Assembly: GCF_901411515.1 (NCBI RefSeq)
Contig: NZ_CABDUX010000001.1
Span: 1,798,001-1,862,000 of the forward strand
Source: Raoultibacter phocaeensis
GTDB taxonomy: Bacteria; Actinomycetota; Coriobacteriia; Coriobacteriales; Eggerthellaceae
Reading direction: 5' to 3'
Length of the DNA: 64,000 nt
Shown piece by piece: positions 60,219 to 64,000 of this stretch. Position 1 is the stretch's first letter. Every line of letters starts with the position of its first letter. Under the pieces are notes generated by a model. The model was not told the origin of the DNA, ran no database searches, and saw only the letters and a list, made by a program, of their open reading frames with translations. The position numbers were made by a program, and so were the translations under genes.

Positions 60219-61079
60219 ATGAAAATCGTCGCCGATTCATCGGTTATGTTCGATATCGAACAAGGAAGGGCGCGAGGAATCGAGATCCTTCCCCTTGCGG
60301 TTTCGATCGGGGGAGAGACGTGGGCCGAGTACGAGCAGATCAGCGCCGCTGAGTTTCTCGCTCGCGTGCGCGAAGGCGCTTTGCCCCAGAGCTCGTCGCC
60401 CTCGCCGTCGGCGACGCTTTCCGCCTACGACACCGAGGAAGAGATCGTGCACCTTGCCATGGCCGATGGACTGTCGGGTGCATACGAGGTTGCGCACGGT
60501 CTCGTCAAACAGGCGAAGCATCCCAAGCGGGTACAGGTGGTCAACTCGAAAACCCTCTGCGTACCCCATAGGGCGCTTGCGCTCAGTGCGGTCGAACTCG
60601 CCAAGCAGTGCAAGAGTGCGAAGGAGGTCGTCGAGTGCCTGATGCCGATGATCGAGAGCGCGCATTCGTATCTTATCCCCGAGGATTTCGACTATCTGCG
60701 CCGCGGTGGACGCCTGACACCGCTTGCTGCGAAGTTCGCCCATCTTCTCAAAGTGGTGCCGGTGATGATGCAGACCGATGACGGTACAAGGCTTGAGCGC
60801 TTGACGGTGGCGAGAAGCTTCAGAAAGGCGATGGATGCGATAGCGGCCGACCTGACGAAACGTGAGATAACTGACGCGTATTACCTGGGGATAAGCCATG
60901 CCGACAACCTCGAACAGGCGCAGATGGCGCAAAGAATCCTACTCGAAGCGTTTCCTGGATGCAAAAGCGGCATCTTCGAACTCGGTCCCGCTTTTATTAC
61001 GCAGGGCGGCCCGGAGTGCATTGCTGTCCAGGTCATCGACCTTTCTTCGAGTCCGGAAATCTCGCTTTGTAACGCGTAG
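60219..61079 (+). CDS. DegV-family fatty-acid-binding protein
   Basis: A 286-residue protein of the DegV/FakB fold (MKIVADSSVMFD, ILPLAVSIGGETWAEY, SSPSPSATLSAY for the lipid head-group loop, HSYLIPEDFDYLRRGGRLTP). Such proteins hand exogenous fatty acids to a FakA kinase. The acyl carrier protein gene lies just downstream on the other strand. ATG 60219 starts the family homology. Confidence 0.9.
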   Translation: MKIVADSSVMFDIEQGRARGIEILPLAVSIGGETWAEYEQISAAEFLARVREGALPQSSSPSPSATLSAYDTEEEIVHLAMADGLSGAYEVAHGLVKQAKHPKRVQVVNSKTLCVPHRALALSAVELAKQCKSAKEVVECLMPMIESAHSYLIPEDFDYLRRGGRLTPLAAKFAHLLKVVPVMMQTDDGTRLERLTVARSFRKAMDAIAADLTKREITDAYYLGISHADNLEQAQMAQRILLEAFPGCKSGIFELGPAFITQGGPECIAVQVIDLSSSPEISLCNA

Positions 61080-61100
61080 TCCTTGCCGATCGTATGGCGA

Positions 61101-61142
61101 AGGCCCCCGACTCTGAACTTACACAGATTCGGGGGCCTTTTT
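61101..61142 (+). terminator. Terminator of the degV gene
   Basis: AGGCCCCCGA (61101-61110) pairs with TCGGGGGCCT (61129-61138), followed by TTTT. It may also serve the convergent ACP gene. Confidence 0.88.
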
Positions 61143-61164
61143 GTATCTTGTTGGGTTCGCGCTG

Positions 61165-61383
61165 CTAGAGGCTGTCGACGTACTTTACCAGATCGCCGAC
61201 GGTGGAAAGGCCCTCGGGCTCGCCGAAGTCGATCTCGCATTTCTCCTCGAGATCGCAGATCAGCTCCACCATGTCGAGCGAATCCACGCCGAGCGAGTCG
61301 AACGTCGAATCCTCGTTTACCTGATCGGGTGCTATGTCGAGATTCTCCTGCAGGATGTCTTTGACGGTATCGATGGTTTCCAT
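61165..61383 (-). CDS. acpP: Acyl carrier protein
   Basis: A 72-residue ACP with the phosphopantetheine attachment serine in FDSLGVDSLDMVEL. It carries acyl chains as thioesters in fatty-acid or lipid synthesis. GAGGAGG precedes ATG 61383; the long upstream frame is a shadow. It stands alone, without fab genes nearby. Confidence 0.92.
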   Translation of the reverse strand: METIDTVKDILQENLDIAPDQVNEDSTFDSLGVDSLDMVELICDLEEKCEIDFGEPEGLSTVGDLVKYVDSL

Positions 61384-61569
61384 TGCGTAGTACCTCCTCA
61401 TCTTCGATACCGTCCATTGTACTAGAGCGGACACGGTCGCGAGTCGTGAACGATTCGGGGATTCGCCGTCCAGCATGCAACAAACATTTTCGCAGGCGCA
61501 TAGTTCGTCGGATAAACGGCATGATACGTATGCCGCAAAGCATGCATCTCGCCGACGTGACGAATCCCC

Positions 61570-61599
61570 TTTTGGCCCGTGTGCTACCATGGGCCAAAA
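61570..61599. promoter_or_regulatory. Inverted repeat at the ybaK-like promoter
   Basis: TTTTGGCCC (61570-61578) and GGGCCAAAA (61591-61599) are perfect arms with a 12-base centre that contains a TACCAT -10-like box (61585-61590). An operator or a 5' hairpin. Confidence 0.45.
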
Positions 61600-61626
61600 C
61601 TGCGTTTGCATCGAAAGGAACGAATC

Positions 61627-62100
61627 ATGGCGATCGAGAGGGTCAAAGAGTATTTTCGGGAGCGGGGCATCGAGGGTAGAATCCGAGAATACGACACCTC
61701 GAGCGCAACCGTCGAACTTGCAGCCCAAGCTGCGGGATGCGAACCCGCCCGCATCGCGAAAACGCTTTCGTTTCATGGGGATGGCGAGGTTGTGCTCGTC
61801 GTCGCTGCGGGCGATGCGCGCATCGATAACCAGAAGTACAAGGCGCGGTTCGGCTGCAAGGCCAAGATGCTCGCATTTGAAGAGGTCGAACCAGCGATAG
61901 GCCATGCGGTCGGCGGCGTGTGCCCGTTCGCCGTCAATGAAGGCGTGTCCGTGTATTTGGATGAATCGCTTCGCCGTTTCGAGACGGTGTTTCCCGCCTG
62001 CGGAAGCGACAACAGCGCCATCGAGCTCTCGATTCCCGAGCTCGAAGACCTGTCGCGTGCGTGCGGATGGGTGAATGTCTGCAAGCTTCGGGAAGCATAG
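61627..62100 (+). CDS. YbaK/EbsC-family aminoacyl-tRNA editing protein
   Basis: A 157-residue YbaK-domain protein (VKEYFRERGIEGRIREYDTS, ARIAKTLSFHGDGEVVLVVA, AGDARIDNQKYKARFGCKAK, GHAVGGVCPFAVNEGVSVYL). The family hydrolyses mischarged tRNAs such as Cys- or Ala-tRNA(Pro). GAAAGGAAC supports ATG 61627. The next gene follows after 8 bases. Confidence 0.9.
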   Translation: MAIERVKEYFRERGIEGRIREYDTSSATVELAAQAAGCEPARIAKTLSFHGDGEVVLVVAAGDARIDNQKYKARFGCKAKMLAFEEVEPAIGHAVGGVCPFAVNEGVSVYLDESLRRFETVFPACGSDNSAIELSIPELEDLSRACGWVNVCKLREA

Positions 62101-62108
62101 GGTGCACT

Positions 62109-62777
62109 ATGGCCGATAACGTGGTTTTCTCTGTCGTTCGCCATGGGCAGACGCTCTTTAACGAGCTGCAAAAGGTCCAAGGATGGTGCGATTCGCCGCT
62201 GACCGAGCAGGGGATCGCCGATGCGCAGGCGCTCGGACAGAGGCTTGCGGACACCAGGTTTACCGCTGCGTATTCGAGCGACAGCGGCAGAGCTGTGGCA
62301 ACGCTTCGCGAAGTGCTCGACCTGAACCCGCACGCGCCGAGCGCTCAATCTGATTGGCGGCTTCGCGAGTGGTGCTACGGCGATCTCGAAGGAGGTCCGG
62401 GGTCGGAACTCCATGATGCGCTTGTTCAGGGATTCGGTGCCGATCTGCCGATGGCGAGGCTCAATGCCATGATGCCTGAAATAGCCGATGTGCTCGCCGA
62501 TCGTGATCGTTCGGGAAGATCCGAGCGGTTCGACGCGATCGAGCGCCGCATCACCTCGTTTTTCGAGGAAAAGGGAGCCGAAGCGTACGCAGCGGGTGGC
62601 GGAAGGGTCCTCGTGGTCACGCATGCGTTCGTCGTGAAAACGCTCGTGTATCTGTTCGCTTCCGATCGGGTGAACGAGAAGCCCAAGATTGAAAACGCGA
62701 GCGTGACCGAGCTGGTCTACGATGGCAGCGGATTTGCGATCGGCGGAATCGGCCTTGTTGGGGTATCATCTTCTTGA
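62109..62777 (+). CDS. Histidine phosphatase (phosphoglycerate mutase-like)
   Basis: A 222-residue branch 1 histidine phosphatase. VVRHGQTLFNELQKVQGWCD holds the catalytic RHG, LREWCYGDLEGGPG is the second conserved region, and VLVVTHAFVVKTL the downstream histidine. Substrate could be a sugar phosphate, nucleotide or cofactor precursor. Downstream of the YbaK-like gene, probably cotranscribed. Confidence 0.9.
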   Translation: MADNVVFSVVRHGQTLFNELQKVQGWCDSPLTEQGIADAQALGQRLADTRFTAAYSSDSGRAVATLREVLDLNPHAPSAQSDWRLREWCYGDLEGGPGSELHDALVQGFGADLPMARLNAMMPEIADVLADRDRSGRSERFDAIERRITSFFEEKGAEAYAAGGGRVLVVTHAFVVKTLVYLFASDRVNEKPKIENASVTELVYDGSGFAIGGIGLVGVSSS

Positions 62778-62796
62778 AGAAACGCAAGGAGGCTGC

Positions 62797-64000
62797 ATGG
62801 TCAGATCGGGTATCCGATCGTATTTCGGCATCGTCAAGCAACAGGTACGCGAATCGCCCGCGTCGTGGCTCGCGTTCGCGACGCTGCTTGCCTGGATGTT
62901 CGGGTTGTATTGGAGCGATCTGTTCGTGGGCCGCTCGGCTACGGTACATCTCGATTTCATCCAACTGAGGGCGTTGTGGCTCGCCGTAGAAGCGACGACG
63001 CTCCTCGTTTCGTTTTTCCTTATGCGGGTTTTCGGCGTGCGCGTGTTCGCCGTCGCCCTCGGGGCGGGAGCGCTTCTGTTCGCGGGCACGGTAGTGGTGC
63101 TGTTCGCCCCTGCCGAAGCTTCCGCCGATGGGCTGAGAATCGGGGGCGTGGCGCTTACGGGCATCGGAAGCGCGCTGCTGCTTTCGCTGCAAGGAGTCGA
63201 GTTTGCGCGAAGGGGCCCGAAGCCGCTGCTCGTCAACGTGGCGCTTGCTTTGGCGGTTGCTTCGCTCCTCGATTCGGTGCTGCTGTTTCTGCCCGACGAT
63301 TTCCAGGCGATGGCCGTCTCGCTTTTGCCTGCGCTGTGCATCGTGCTGCTTGTCGTGTCGTTGCGCGGTCGGGCTTCAAGTGGCGGACCCGAGCGAGATG
63401 GCGCTTCCGCTCCCGTCTTGGCCTGGGAGGCGGTGGCGTATGGGGCAAATGACCCTGCCGATGGGCCGGCGTCTGAGAAAAGGGCCGCCGCGATCCGCGT
63501 TGTCGTCTTGCCGCTTGTCGTGGGGCTTGCTTACGGGCTCATGCAGCGATTGACGGGTGACGCGTATACGGCGGGGCCGACCGAAGTGAATGCTGCCACC
63601 ATCGCATCGTTTTTCCTGTCGGCGGTGTTCATCGCGCTTGCGGCGCTCTTCTTCGATTCGCGCAAGCTCATCAAGCTCGTGTGCTTTGCTGCCATCCCCA
63701 CCATTGGCATCGCATTCGTGATGCTACCGTTGTTCGAGAACGCCCGCGAGGCTGCTCAGGCAATCTGCATCATCGGCTTCAACAGCTTCTATTTTATGGT
63801 CTGGGCGCTGTGGGCAGGGGAGGGCGGGGGAATCGCCCTCGCAAAACGATTCGTGCTCGGCTTGTTCGTGCTCGTCGGGGCCGAATCGCTCGGCTCGGTG
63901 ATCGGGCTTCGGGTGGTATCGGCGGCAGGCGATTCGTCTTCGGCGCTCGCGGTCGTTTCCCTCGTTGTCGTATACCTGCTGCTAATGGCCGGTATTTTCT
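62797..64000 (+). CDS. Membrane protein, probable N-terminal part of a LuxR-type regulator (truncated by window)
   Basis: An open frame from ATG 62797 (after AAGGAGG) to the window end without a stop, 401 codons. It has about 11-12 hydrophobic helices and soluble loops, including a hydrophilic stretch near residues 195-225. Segment order (LIKLVCFAAIPTIGIAFVML, AAQAICIIGFNSFYFMVWAL) is close in style to the membrane regulators at 26752 and 54491. A C-terminal LuxR helix-turn-helix would lie beyond the window, so the family assignment is inference. Confidence 0.65.
   Translation, partial: MVRSGIRSYFGIVKQQVRESPASWLAFATLLAWMFGLYWSDLFVGRSATVHLDFIQLRALWLAVEATTLLVSFFLMRVFGVRVFAVALGAGALLFAGTVVVLFAPAEASADGLRIGGVALTGIGSALLLSLQGVEFARRGPKPLLVNVALALAVASLLDSVLLFLPDDFQAMAVSLLPALCIVLLVVSLRGRASSGGPERDGASAPVLAWEAVAYGANDPADGPASEKRAAAIRVVVLPLVVGLAYGLMQRLTGDAYTAGPTEVNAATIASFFLSAVFIALAALFFDSRKLIKLVCFAAIPTIGIAFVMLPLFENAREAAQAICIIGFNSFYFMVWALWAGEGGGIALAKRFVLGLFVLVGAESLGSVIGLRVVSAAGDSSSALAVVSLVVVYLLLMAGIF

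Noticed and set aside
1-64000. CRISPR array, prophage or insertion sequence
   Set aside because: No regular repeat-spacer pattern, no transposase, integrase or phage structural gene was recognised on either strand.

Overview
The window reads as a chromosomal segment of an anaerobic, high-GC Gram-positive bacterium of the Eggerthellaceae (class Coriobacteriia, Actinomycetota); this is inference from gene content, no rRNA is present. Supporting signs are three Tat-exported, lipobox-bearing FAD reductases of the fumarate-reductase type, each next to a dedicated regulator; two complete and one truncated LuxR-type regulators whose N-terminal part is a bundle of membrane helices; a class III (oxygen-sensitive) ribonucleotide reductase; a Feo ferrous-iron operon; and near-leaderless promoters. 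No IS element, phage, CRISPR array or transposase was seen.

Layout. 0.2-2.1 kb: a soluble GAF histidine kinase and NarL-type response regulator. 2.1-7.1 kb: a CPBP membrane protease facing an ABC exporter operon that contains its own GntR repressor. 7.2-11.1 kb: a MarR regulator, two ArsA/Get3-like ATPases with C-terminal small-heat-shock-like domains and a small protein between them. 11.1-12.9 kb: a MATE efflux gene behind a long, pseudoknotted, terminator-ending leader that looks like an unidentified riboswitch. 13.0-15.7 kb: a RelB/PIN toxin-antitoxin pair, a perfect parS site, a DUF3795 protein, an HHH protein and a class II Fic protein. 15.9-24.8 kb: NrdG and NrdD (the latter fused to a redoxin and preceded by tandem NrdR-like boxes) separated by a 1673-residue surface protein. 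24.9-28.2 kb: flavoprotein 1 and its LuxR regulator. 28.8-32.3 kb: feoA-feoA-feoB-Cys-rich protein. 32.5-35.6 kb: flavoprotein 2 and a catalytically dead Fic/winged-helix protein that is probably its regulator. 35.7-38.9 kb: a structured RNA, a DtxR-family regulator, an FtsB/DivIC-like protein and Ppx/GppA. 39.0-43.3 kb: tRNA-Leu, a flavodoxin-like/SCP2 fusion, a polyprenyl synthase, a peptidoglycan-binding protein and a Pro/Gln-rich membrane protein. 43.6-46.6 kb: leuCDB. 47.0-47.8 kb: PadR plus a NifX-like protein. 48.2-59.9 kb: a TPR protein, hisS and aspS, with flavoprotein 3, its LuxR regulator and two toxin-antitoxin pairs lying between hisS and aspS. 60.2-64.0 kb: DegV, ACP, YbaK, a histidine phosphatase and a third membrane LuxR-type protein cut off by the window edge.

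How parts work together. The sequence GTTA-N8-TAAC occurs at the feoA promoter, before feoB, and over the promoter upstream of the DtxR-family gene, which suggests one metal regulon. A TTGATA-type inverted repeat occurs at both promoters of the flavoprotein 2/pseudo-Fic pair. The most promising undescribed items are the MATE leader RNA, the pseudo-Fic regulator, the metal-regulated structured RNA near 35.8 kb and the twin Get3-like ATPase cluster.
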